Shown in pieces: positions 1-6,779 of a stretch of DNA of 64,000 nucleotides; position 1 is the stretch's first letter, and each line of letters opens with the position of its first letter. Location of the stretch: positions 186,001 through 250,000 of the forward strand of contig NZ_WLZY01000004.1 in NCBI RefSeq assembly GCF_010122465.1, in the 5' to 3' direction. The notes beneath the pieces are model-generated. The model was not told the origin of the DNA. It made no database searches and saw only the letters and a program-made list of their open reading frames with translations. Origin of the DNA: Phytoactinopolyspora mesophila. Lineage in GTDB: Bacteria; Actinomycetota; Actinomycetes; Jiangellales; Jiangellaceae. A program made the position numbers and the translations under genes.

Positions 1-5
1 GGGAC

Positions 6-602
6 GTGGTCGTGTCACTCAAGCTCATCGAATGGCGGCCCGATTGGGCGCGAGAGTTCGATGTCCTGGCTGCTCTGATCAGGGAGGCATGTGGACCATC
101 GGTGGTGCGGGTCGACCACATCGGCTCGACGTCTGTGCCGGGGATGGTGGCGAAGGACTGCATTGATGTCCAAGCCATCGTGCGCAGCCTGTCCGATGTG
201 AAGCTTACGGAGGGCTTGTTGAGCTCAGGGTTTACAGTATCGCCGGGCCCTTCGGAGTATCGGGATCACGTCCCGGAGAGTTGGAATGGAGATCCGGCTG
301 CTTGGGACAAGTTGGTGTTTCGCCCTCCCCTTGGTACCCGGATAGGCAATGTGCACGTTCGGGTCGCAGGCCGCCCCAATGAGCGGTACGCGTTGCTCTT
401 CCGTGATTTCCTGACCCATGACCAACCGGCACGCGATGCCTGGGCAGAGTTCAAGCGACGGCTAGCACGTGCCGTGGCTCCCCAGCTGACTACGTATGGT
501 CAGATCAAAGACCCGGCCACCGATGTACTGATGGCTGCCGCCGAGCGGTGGGCTGCCGAGACCGGCTGGAAGCCCCCGCAGCCTGTTAATGGATCAGTTT
601 GA
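6..602 (+). CDS. GrpB family protein (UPF0157)
   Basis: The product matches the GrpB/UPF0157 family, nucleotidyltransferase-fold proteins of unknown substrate that are often fused to or found near dephospho-CoA kinase. The family signature HIGSTSVPGM lies at about residues 38-47 and is followed by KDCIDVQ, which carries the expected Asp. The length of 198 residues fits a full-length member. The GTG at position 6 is the first possible start inside the window, so a start further upstream cannot be excluded. A strong hairpin follows the stop. Biochemical role is not known; family assignment is confident. Confidence 0.85.
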   Translation: MVVSLKLIEWRPDWAREFDVLAALIREACGPSVVRVDHIGSTSVPGMVAKDCIDVQAIVRSLSDVKLTEGLLSSGFTVSPGPSEYRDHVPESWNGDPAAWDKLVFRPPLGTRIGNVHVRVAGRPNERYALLFRDFLTHDQPARDAWAEFKRRLARAVAPQLTTYGQIKDPATDVLMAAAERWAAETGWKPPQPVNGSV

Positions 603-670
603 CAACGGTGGCCGCCGCGTTCATCGGGAGACCGTGTGGAATCTGACATCGTCACCCGCTCCACAAGCTG

Positions 671-739
671 ACTTCGATACCGTCAGGTGGCGCAGAATGC
701 CAGAAAAGGGGCGCTTAGCTCACCTGGCGGTATCGAAGT
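671..739. terminator. 19-bp inverted repeat, probable terminator
   Basis: Positions 671-689 and 721-739 are reverse complements at 18 of 19 bases. The single mismatch would be a G-U pair in RNA, so the transcript can form a continuous 19-bp stem with a 31-nt loop. It lies between the GrpB gene and the MerR-VOC gene, so a terminator or insulating structure is likely. No U-tract is obvious after the stem. Confidence 0.55.
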
Positions 740-792
740 GCCGATGCTGAGACTGGTACCGATGGCAGCTATGAGGGGGCGGCGGGACGGGG

Positions 793-823
793 TTGACTCT
801 CACTCGCGTGAGGCTTGCAGAAT
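793..823 (+). promoter_or_regulatory. MerR-type promoter with 19-bp spacer and dyad
   Basis: A -35 box TTGACT (793-798) and a -10 box CAGAAT (818-823) are separated by 19 bp, the overlong spacer typical of promoters untwisted by MerR regulators. The spacer carries the dyad CTCAC-TCGC-GTGAG (799-812). The ATG at 831 begins 7 nt after the -10 box, so the message is probably leaderless. The promoter at 4041-4071, before the second MerR-VOC gene, has the same layout. Autoregulation is inferred. Confidence 0.6.
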
Positions 824-830
824 CAGTGCC

Positions 831-1642
831 ATGGATAGCGCAGAGGAGCGGTTGCAGATCGGCGCGTTCGCTGAACTGGTGGGTCTGTCCATCCCCCAGC
901 TCAGGCGGTATGACCGCCTTCGTCTCCTGGAGCCGGCCGGCCGCTCTGCCGGGGGTATCGCTACTACAGCAGCGGCCAGACCGGCGCTGCGAGGGTGATC
1001 GCCCTGCTGCGTTCGATGGACATGCCTCTTCGGGAGATTCGCCGGATGATCTCCGGCGCGGGCGAGGCTGAGCGCCGCCGTATCTTTCAGGACCACCGGG
1101 CCCGGCTCGAGGGCCGTGTGGAGGAGGTTCGCGGTCTGCTCGATGCGGTGGACGCTATGACCGAGGAGAATCCCATGAGTGCGGAAACTTGTGTGTCGAG
1201 CTGGCTTCACGTGATGCCGCGCCTGCCGGTGGCGGACATGGAACGCTCGCTTGCCTATTACCAGGAGGCGCTCGGCTTCCGACTGGATTGGCGCATGCCC
1301 TCTGGACAGGTCGCCATGATGGCCAACGGACAGATCGAGATGCTGATGCTGATGCAATGGGCAGGGGGCGGGGCGCCACCTACTCAGTCGGCCTACGTCT
1401 ATGTCGAGGACCCGGACGCGCTATGCGCCGAGTATCAACAGGCCGGTGCCGACATCGTCGAGTCCGTGGCCACTCGCTCTTACGGGATGCGCGATTTCAT
1501 CGTTCGTGATCCCGACGGGCATACGTTCACCCTTGGCCGCGGCACCGACAAACTGCGTGATGTGGCCGATCAGTATGGCGTGCCAGCGGACGCGATCTCG
1601 GTAGACCCCAACTGGCTCGAGCAGCGTAAACCGCGTCCCTAA
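831..1642 (+). pseudogene. MerR regulator fused to VOC domain, frameshifted
   Basis: The N-terminal MerR helix-turn-helix (IGAFAELVGLSIPQLRRYDR) starts at ATG 831 and is read to a G-run at 951-955. Beyond this the MerR homology (GYRYYSSGQ, then LRSMDMPLREIRRMI) continues in another frame to a stop at 1642. Adding one G to the run restores an uninterrupted MerR-linker-VOC protein of about 270 residues. The C-terminal half (about 1195-1560) is a glyoxalase/VOC fold, possibly a ligand-binding domain or an antibiotic-binding protein. The same domain order is intact at 4079-4882. The lesion could be a real null allele, a phase-variable tract or a sequencing error; the two halves are otherwise well conserved, which argues for recent loss or error. 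Confidence 0.75.
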
Positions 1643-1650
1643 AGGTGTCT

Positions 1651-2286
1651 TCATCCGGCCCGGTGGTCATCGACGACGTCATCGCCGAAGGCAGCAGCAA
1701 GCGCCTTCGCGATGAGGTCGGGCAGGTCGGTTTGTCCGTCATCCTCGGCCCAGCGCACCAATGCCGTGTGCATGGCGGCCAGGCAAGCGCTCGCCGCGGC
1801 ATGGGCGTGGAACGCTGTGTCGGGGTCGGCGGCATCGTCGCCGAGTGCCTCGACGATCGCCTGCTGAAGGGCGTAGTTGCTGTCCAGGTGTCTGGCCCGT
1901 AAGGCCGGAGTCGTGATCATGAGCCGGAGACGGGCGAGCAGGAATTGCCCGGCTGTCGTGGGTCTGTCGCCGCGGCTGCCGCCCGTGAGCGTCGCGGCCC
2001 CGTCAATGAGCGCGCGACTGATGCGGCGTACCAAGGGTTGGGCGGCGGACGTGGCGGCCATTCGCTCGGCGACGAGCCGGACGTGGTCGTCGATGAGCAC
2101 GAGGTCTTCCTTTGTGGGGAAGTGCCGGTACACGGTCATGGGCGACACCCCCGCGGCTTCGGCGACGTCGGTCACGGTGGTGGCGTCGTAGCCGTTTTCG
2201 GTGAACAGCCGTACCGCATGCGACTGAATCATGCGCTGTGTCTCGGCTCGCCGGTTCGCTCGCAGGGTTGAGTACTGGTCGGGCAT
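1651..2286 (-). CDS. TetR/AcrR family transcriptional regulator
   Basis: A one-component repressor of 211 residues. The N-terminal TetR helix-turn-helix is clear at about residues 15-60 (TVTDVAEAAGVSPMTVYRHFPTKEDL split across the recognition helix), followed by an all-helical ligand-binding domain without a recognisable ligand class. ATG 2286 begins directly at the intergenic region shared with the SDR gene at 2352, and this divergent pairing suggests that it represses itself and that gene. The stop sits only 8 bp past the MerR-VOC gene, convergent to it. Confidence 0.9.
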   Translation of the reverse strand: MPDQYSTLRANRRAETQRMIQSHAVRLFTENGYDATTVTDVAEAAGVSPMTVYRHFPTKEDLVLIDDHVRLVAERMAATSAAQPLVRRISRALIDGAATLTGGSRGDRPTTAGQFLLARLRLMITTPALRARHLDSNYALQQAIVEALGDDAADPDTAFHAHAAASACLAAMHTALVRWAEDDGQTDLPDLIAKALAAAFGDDVVDDHRAG

Positions 2287-2295
2287 GTGATAGAC

Positions 2296-2335
2296 ACTAC
2301 CTCACTGATAGTAACTACCAGATTGGGAGTAACTA
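2296..2335. promoter_or_regulatory. Candidate TetR operator region
   Basis: The 65-bp gap between the divergent TetR and SDR genes holds an imperfect 17-bp palindrome ACTAYC-N5-GRTAGT at 2296-2312 and a direct repeat AGTAACTA at 2310-2317 and 2328-2335 (18 bp apart). Either could be the TetR operator. The binding assignment is inferred from position and symmetry only. Confidence 0.45.
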
Positions 2336-2351
2336 ACATGAGGTGGCTGGC

Positions 2352-3116
2352 ATGACTGATCTGATCGGCAGGACGGCGCTGGTGACTGGAGCATCACGCG
2401 GCATTGGGCAGGCGATCGCCGCCGGGTTAGCGGCGAAGGGGGCGATGGTGATCGTGCATTTCGGCACGGACCAGGAGGGTGCGGCGGCGACGGTTGGCGA
2501 GATCGAACGTGCTGGCGGGACAGCGGTGGCCGTCGGTGCAGAGCTTGGTGTGGAGGACGACGTCGAGACTCTCTTCGCCGGAGTCGAGGCCGGTCTTGCC
2601 GGACGGCCGCTCGATATCCTTGTCAACAACGCGGCAGCCGCGCCCGCCGGTCCACTCGGTACTACAACCCGCACGGAGTTCGACCACCTCTTCGCGGTGA
2701 ACGTCCGGGCGCCGTACTTCATCATCCAGCGAGCTTTGCCCCTCCTGCCCGATGGCGGCCGCATCGTCACGATCTCGTCCGTGGCGACCCGGATGGCCAA
2801 CCCCACCCAGACCTCCTTCGCCATGACGAAGGGAGCGGTCGAGACGATGAGTATGACCTTGGCCAACAAGCTCGGGGCCCGGGGAATCACGGTGAACGCG
2901 GTCGCTCCCGGCGCCACCCGGACGGCGACCAACGGTGCGTTCTTCGAAGCGCCGGGCCTGGCCGACTTCATCGCTGGAACGACGGCGCTCAACCGGCTGG
3001 GCAATGCCGACGACGTCGCCGACGTCGTGGCGTTCCTGGCCTCGAATGCCGCCCGCTGGATCACCGGCCAGGTCATCGATGCCAGTGGGGGGCTGTTCCT
3101 CGGTCCACGCACCTGA
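2352..3116 (+). CDS. SDR family oxidoreductase with Tyr-to-Phe change
   Basis: A short-chain dehydrogenase of about 254 residues with a Rossmann fold: the cofactor motif TGASRGIG lies near residue 14, NNAA near 93, and the C-terminal GQVIDASGG signature is present. The catalytic Ser is present (TISS), and 13 residues later, where the Tyr of YxxxK is expected, the sequence reads FAMTK. The Lys is kept but the Tyr is Phe. ATG 2352 is preferred over GTG 2343 because GAGGTGG lies 6 nt upstream. It is divergent from the TetR gene, which probably controls it. Loss of the catalytic Tyr suggests a weak or altered activity, or a non-redox role. Confidence 0.88.
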   Translation: MTDLIGRTALVTGASRGIGQAIAAGLAAKGAMVIVHFGTDQEGAAATVGEIERAGGTAVAVGAELGVEDDVETLFAGVEAGLAGRPLDILVNNAAAAPAGPLGTTTRTEFDHLFAVNVRAPYFIIQRALPLLPDGGRIVTISSVATRMANPTQTSFAMTKGAVETMSMTLANKLGARGITVNAVAPGATRTATNGAFFEAPGLADFIAGTTALNRLGNADDVADVVAFLASNAARWITGQVIDASGGLFLGPRT

Positions 3117-3180
3117 TCGGAGGTTTCCGGCATAGTGTCATTCGGATGGCACTCCGTGACGTTGTTCGGTGCGCCCGGCC

Positions 3181-4005
3181 ATGAAGGTTCTTGTCTTGGG
3201 TGGTAGTGGTTTCCTCGGTTGCGAACTGGCGCGGCGGGCGGTGGAAGCGGGCCACGACGTGACCGCGACTTATCTGAACCGGCTGGGCGAGGTTGATGGC
3301 GTCGAGTGGTCTCTGCTCGATATCCGCCACCGTGAAGAGGTCGTCAACCTGGTTGGCACGCTCGGACCGGACGTCGTGATCAATACGGCATACCGTCAAA
3401 CAGACTGGATCATCACTGCTGATGGCGCTGCACATGTCGCACTCGCCGCCTCCGCGGTCGGTGCGCGTCTTGTGCATGTCTCCAGCGACGCCGTCTTCTC
3501 GGGTGCCGATGTTCACTACGACGAGACCAGCGTTCCCGACCCCATCACGCCCTACGGTGCAGCCAAGGCCGCAGCGGAAACGGCGATCAGGGCGATTACG
3601 CCGGGAGCGGTGATAGCCCGCACGTCGCTGATCATCGGGGATGGCGGATCGTCGCACGAAGCCGTCGTCCATGCGTTGGCCACCGGTGAGCGCCAGGGGA
3701 TGTTGTTCACCGACATGGTGCGGTGCCCGGTACACGTCGCCGACCTTGCAGCGGCGCTGCTTGAGCTCGCATCGTCAGATCTGGCCGGAGTGCACCACAT
3801 CGCTGGTGTGGATGCCGTGAGCCGCTACGAATTAGGGCTACTGGTCGCGCGGCGGGATGGGCTGGATGCCGATGCCCTCCCGTCGGGCCGGTGTGCCGCC
3901 GCCGGCTTCTCTGGTCCGCTCGACGTGCGCTTGGACTGCACCGCCACCCAGCGACATCTCCGGACCAAGCTCCGCGGCGCGCGAGAGTTCCTAGCACCTG
4001 TTTGA
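3181..4005 (+). CDS. RmlD-like NAD(P)-dependent sugar reductase
   Basis: A 274-residue extended-SDR protein with the N-terminal glycine motif GGSGFLG, a conserved VSSDAVFSG segment and the YGAAK active-site pair. It resembles dTDP-4-dehydrorhamnose reductase (RmlD_sub_bind), but there are no rhamnose genes nearby, so the substrate is unknown. ATG 3181 begins the Rossmann strand KVLVLGGSG; a GTG at 3169 in the same frame is less likely because it adds only four residues before the strand. It follows the SDR gene by 64 bp on the same strand. Confidence 0.8.
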   Translation: MKVLVLGGSGFLGCELARRAVEAGHDVTATYLNRLGEVDGVEWSLLDIRHREEVVNLVGTLGPDVVINTAYRQTDWIITADGAAHVALAASAVGARLVHVSSDAVFSGADVHYDETSVPDPITPYGAAKAAAETAIRAITPGAVIARTSLIIGDGGSSHEAVVHALATGERQGMLFTDMVRCPVHVADLAAALLELASSDLAGVHHIAGVDAVSRYELGLLVARRDGLDADALPSGRCAAAGFSGPLDVRLDCTATQRHLRTKLRGAREFLAPV

Positions 4006-4040
4006 CGGGTCAAGACCGCCAAGTGTTCTTGGCTGCAACC

Positions 4041-4071
4041 TTGCACCTCACGCGACGTGAGGTCGTACGGT
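4041..4071 (+). promoter_or_regulatory. MerR-type promoter with perfect dyad, leaderless start
   Basis: TTGCAC (4041-4046) and TACGGT (4066-4071) are separated by 19 bp. The spacer is nearly filled by the perfect dyad CCTCACG-CGA-CGTGAGG (4046-4062). The ATG at 4079 starts 7 nt after the -10 box, so the transcript is expected to begin at or next to the start codon. This is the classical MerR operator arrangement and suggests autoregulation by the MerR-VOC protein encoded downstream. Confidence 0.75.
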
Positions 4072-4078
4072 CGAGTTC

Positions 4079-4882
4079 ATGGCAACGGGCCAGGGAGACC
4101 GGACCGGTCGCAGAGTAGGCGAATTGGCAGCGGCGACCGGACTGACCGTCCGCACGCTGCACTACTACGAGGAGATCGGCTTGCTGGTGCCCTCGGCGCG
4201 TACCTACGCCGGACACCGGCTCTACGACGACGCCGACGTGGCCCGGTTGTACCGGATTTGCGTGCTGCGACGGTTGGGCCTGCCACTTGTTGAGATCGGC
4301 CGGGCGCTCGAGGAACCGGCCTGGAATCTGCGCGCCGCGATGACAGCTCACCTCGGTGAACTCGACCGCCGGCTCGAGGCGATGGGCCGGCTTCGCTCCC
4401 GCCTCGCTGGTCTATTGGGCTCGATCGGTACTGGGGACTCTCGGCTCACCCACGACCTGCTCACCACCGTTGAGGAGATGACCATGCTTGACACCGCTGT
4501 TCAGGGACGGATCATGTTGCTGGTGTACGAGGACATCGGGGCTGCTCACGACTGGCTGGTCCGGGTCTTCGGCCTGGGGCCGGGCCGGGTCGACCGCAAT
4601 GATGAGGGCCGGGCTGTGCACGCCGAGTTGCAGGCGGGTGACGGTGTCATCTGGCTTCACCAGGAGCAGGATGACTGGGGGCTTGGCTCGCCCCAGTCGG
4701 TGGGAGCCGCGACCGCATGCGTGGCCGTGATGGTCGACGACGTCGATGCCCACTACCGCCACGCCGTGAGCGAGGGCGCGAGTGTCGTGCACGAGCCAGT
4801 CGATCAGCCGTACGGATACCGCGAGTACAGCGCTCGTGACCTCGAAGGCCACCTCTGGTCGTTCATGAAACCACTCGACTAG
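4079..4882 (+). CDS. MerR regulator fused to VOC (glyoxalase-like) domain
   Basis: A 267-residue fusion. Residues about 10-80 form a MerR helix-turn-helix and wing (VGELAAATGLTVRTLHYYEE, then GHRLYDDADVARL), followed by a helical linker that probably makes the dimer. From about residue 140 the sequence is a VOC/glyoxalase fold (IMLLVYEDIGAAHDWLVRVFG, ending DLEGHLWSF). VOC domains bind or modify small molecules, so this half is probably the effector sensor. Its architecture and promoter match the broken gene at 831-1642, so the two are paralogues. No metal-ligand set was verified. Confidence 0.85.
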   Translation: MATGQGDRTGRRVGELAAATGLTVRTLHYYEEIGLLVPSARTYAGHRLYDDADVARLYRICVLRRLGLPLVEIGRALEEPAWNLRAAMTAHLGELDRRLEAMGRLRSRLAGLLGSIGTGDSRLTHDLLTTVEEMTMLDTAVQGRIMLLVYEDIGAAHDWLVRVFGLGPGRVDRNDEGRAVHAELQAGDGVIWLHQEQDDWGLGSPQSVGAATACVAVMVDDVDAHYRHAVSEGASVVHEPVDQPYGYREYSARDLEGHLWSFMKPLD

Positions 4883-4945
4883 GCACGGTGCCGGGAGTGG
4901 TGGGTCACCGCCTGGGGCACCCGTCTTCACGGCGTCGGACGCTCT

Positions 4946-5019
4946 GCAGGACGCTACAGTTCGTCCTGCGGGCCGTGGCTCATGGCGCTCACTCTGCAGG
5001 ACGCTGTGTTACGTCCTGC
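4946..5019. repeat. Double-hairpin intergenic repeat, copy A
   Basis: Two 24-bp hairpins of identical design, GCAGGACG-N8-CGTCCTGC, lie at 4946-4969 and 4996-5019, separated by 26 bp. Loops are CTACAGTT and CTGTGTTA. A second copy at 21186-21259, inverted relative to this one, has the same stems, the same 8-nt loop length and the same 26-bp spacing, and its spacer shares the 11-mer GCGCTCACTCT. Arms and spacing are conserved while loops vary, as in REP/REPIN-type elements. The second hairpin lies inside the 3' end of the K+ channel gene. Confidence 0.8.
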
Positions 5020-5432
5020 TCATCGGCGTGCGAGCCGCGTTTGTGCCGCGACGTAGAGCGTTTCTTGTGCGCCCGCCTGCCCATCAGCGAGTTGGCCAAC
5101 GACGTGGCGAGGGCAACGAACAGGCCCACTGCCAGCAGCGCGTACAGCATCGTGAACACCTTGGCGATCGGCTGCTCCGGCGTCAGATCGCCGTAGCCGA
5201 TCGTCAGGCCCGTGACGACGGAGAAGTAGGCGCTGTCCAGCACCGACCAGCCCTCCACCAGTGTGTAGAAGATCGTGGCGCTGACCAGCAACGTGACCAA
5301 TGTGACGGTTACGCCCCGGAAAGCACGATCGCGCCACGAGATGCGCACCGCCGCGATGAAGCGGCGAATCATCAACAGAAGGCCCAACATTCCTGCAAGA
5401 TACGGCAACCAACGACCGGTGGCGGCGGTCAA
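4989..5432 (-). CDS. Two-TM potassium channel (ion_trans_2)
   Basis: A small membrane channel of about 147 residues. A hydrophobic segment (about 42-62) precedes the pore loop with the K+ selectivity filter TIGYGDLTP, followed by a second TM helix (about 92-112) and a basic cytoplasmic tail. This is the KcsA-like 2TM plan, which assembles as a tetramer in the membrane. The start is uncertain: TTG 5432 is used here, and an ATG at 5390 is possible. The last ~10 residues are encoded by the second hairpin of repeat A, so the repeat has replaced or extended the native C-terminus. Divergent from the small gene at 5465. Confidence 0.85.
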   Translation of the reverse strand: MTAATGRWLPYLAGMLGLLLMIRRFIAAVRISWRDRAFRGVTVTLVTLLVSATIFYTLVEGWSVLDSAYFSVVTGLTIGYGDLTPEQPIAKVFTMLYALLAVGLFVALATSLANSLMGRRAHKKRSTSRHKRGSHADEQDVTQRPAE

Positions 5433-5464
5433 CGCCGAAGCGGTTGACCGGCATGATGTGCTTC

Positions 5465-5659
5465 ATGCTGACCGTTGGTGCCATCCGCGAGTACATCCGG
5501 GGCCTTCCAGACGACACTCCGGTGGTGCTGGATGTCCACCTGGAACATCAATACCTGCGTATCGAGAACCTGAACCTGACGACCGCACAGGATGCGACGC
5601 TCGGCGGCGATCCGCATGAGGGCATCGAGTTGCAGTTCTTCTGGGAGGCGACTGGTTGA
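5465..5659 (+). CDS. Small DUF6225-like protein
   Basis: A 64-residue protein beginning MLTVGAIREYIRGLPDDTPV. The pattern TVGxLR...GLPDDTPV is characteristic of small actinobacterial proteins of the DUF6225 type, whose function is unknown. Upstream in-frame starts at 5444 (TTG), 5453 and 5456 exist; 5465 is chosen because it places TVG at the family-typical position. It is the first gene of a likely operon with the MerR-clamp fusion (34 bp downstream) and the MFS exporter. Confidence 0.6.
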   Translation: MLTVGAIREYIRGLPDDTPVVLDVHLEHQYLRIENLNLTTAQDATLGGDPHEGIELQFFWEATG

Positions 5660-5693
5660 CCCTCAACCTGGTCGAGGTGCCAGGGTGCATGGC

Positions 5694-6779
5694 GTGGACG
5701 ACGACGAACTGCGCGGCATCGGCGACATGGCGCAGGCCAGCGGACTGAGCGTCAGCGCCCTGCGCTTCTACGATCGTGCCGGGCTGTTGATTCCTGCCGT
5801 TGTGGATCCAGCAACCGGCTACCGCCGATACTCCGCCGACCAGCTTGCGTCGGCGCGGCTGTTGGCCGGGATGCGTCAAGTGGGCCTGCCGCTCGCCGAG
5901 ATTGCCGCCGTACTGGAGCAGCGTTGCGACGTGGCGGCAGCCACCAGTGTGCTTGACGCCCACGTCCGCCGGCTGGAAGACCGTTTGGACGACGCCCGCC
6001 GTGAACTGCGAAGGCTACGTTCCCTCCTGGATTCGGAGCAGGGGGAGCCGTCGCGCTGGCCCGACGAGTCGGTCAGCGTCGACGTCGACGCCCGAGCTCT
6101 GGCCCGGGCCCTCGACGCGATCCGTTTCGCGGTGGCTGACGCTTCGCGGGAGCCACGTCTCAACGGTGCACTGATCGAATGCGAGAGCTCCGCGGTCCGG
6201 ATCGTCGCTACCGACCGTTATCGCCTGACGGCATGCGAGGTAGTGGCGTTTCAGCGGGCCGGCACGCGGATGAGCGTGGTCGCGCCGGCGGGGTTTCTCG
6301 ACGACGCGCGAGCGCTGCTGGACCACGACGGCGACGCGACCATTGACCTGGACCGCGGGCGCATCGCGATCACGGCTGCCGCCGCCCACGTCAGCGCCGA
6401 CTGCATGGTCGATGCGTTCCCCGATTATCGGCAGATCCTGCGCCGGCACGCAGGCGGCAGCCGTTTCGTCGTCGATGCCCAAGACCTTCGCGCGCATGTG
6501 AGCTCGGTGACGGCCCGGCCCTTCTACCGGGAATCCGACGGCGTGCGGACGACGGTGATCACTTTGAGGGCCCACTCAGACGGGACGTTCGAAGTGACGG
6601 CAAATCAGCCGGAGACCGAGACAGACGTCATTCTCGATCGAAGCTTCCTACTCGAGGCGATAGACGCTTGCGCAGCGGAGCGGATCACGCTGGAGATCGC
6701 CGGGCCGCTGGCACCCGTGGCGCTACGTCGTCCCGACGACGAGCAGTTCGTGTCGTTGCTGATGCCCGTGCGGCCATGA
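5694..6779 (+). CDS. MerR HTH fused to DNA polymerase III beta-clamp domains
   Basis: A 361-residue fusion. Residues about 5-75 are a MerR helix-turn-helix and wing (GIGDMAQASGLSVSALRFYD, TGYRRYSADQL) followed by a coiled-coil (about 80-115, RRLEDRLDDARRELRRL). Residues about 125-361 align with domains II and III of the DnaN sliding clamp: LNGALIEC...VRIVATDRYRL, VDAFPDYRQIL, FLLEAIDAC and the terminal LMPVRP, which parallels the VMPMRL end of E. coli DnaN. Domain I is absent. Residues lining the clamp's peptide-binding pocket are partly kept (ATDxxRL, MP at the end). GTG 5694 is used because it opens the HTH just after a stop-free leader. Its stop overlaps the MFS start (ATGA at 6776-6779), so the exporter is probably a target or partner. 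Function unknown. Confidence 0.85.
   Translation: MDDDELRGIGDMAQASGLSVSALRFYDRAGLLIPAVVDPATGYRRYSADQLASARLLAGMRQVGLPLAEIAAVLEQRCDVAAATSVLDAHVRRLEDRLDDARRELRRLRSLLDSEQGEPSRWPDESVSVDVDARALARALDAIRFAVADASREPRLNGALIECESSAVRIVATDRYRLTACEVVAFQRAGTRMSVVAPAGFLDDARALLDHDGDATIDLDRGRIAITAAAAHVSADCMVDAFPDYRQILRRHAGGSRFVVDAQDLRAHVSSVTARPFYRESDGVRTTVITLRAHSDGTFEVTANQPETETDVILDRSFLLEAIDACAAERITLEIAGPLAPVALRRPDDEQFVSLLMPVRP

Noticed and set aside
831-1642. Programmed frameshift at the G-run
   Set aside because: No downstream pseudoknot or slippery heptamer could be shown, and the paralogue at 4079 is a plain single frame; simple base loss or error is more likely.
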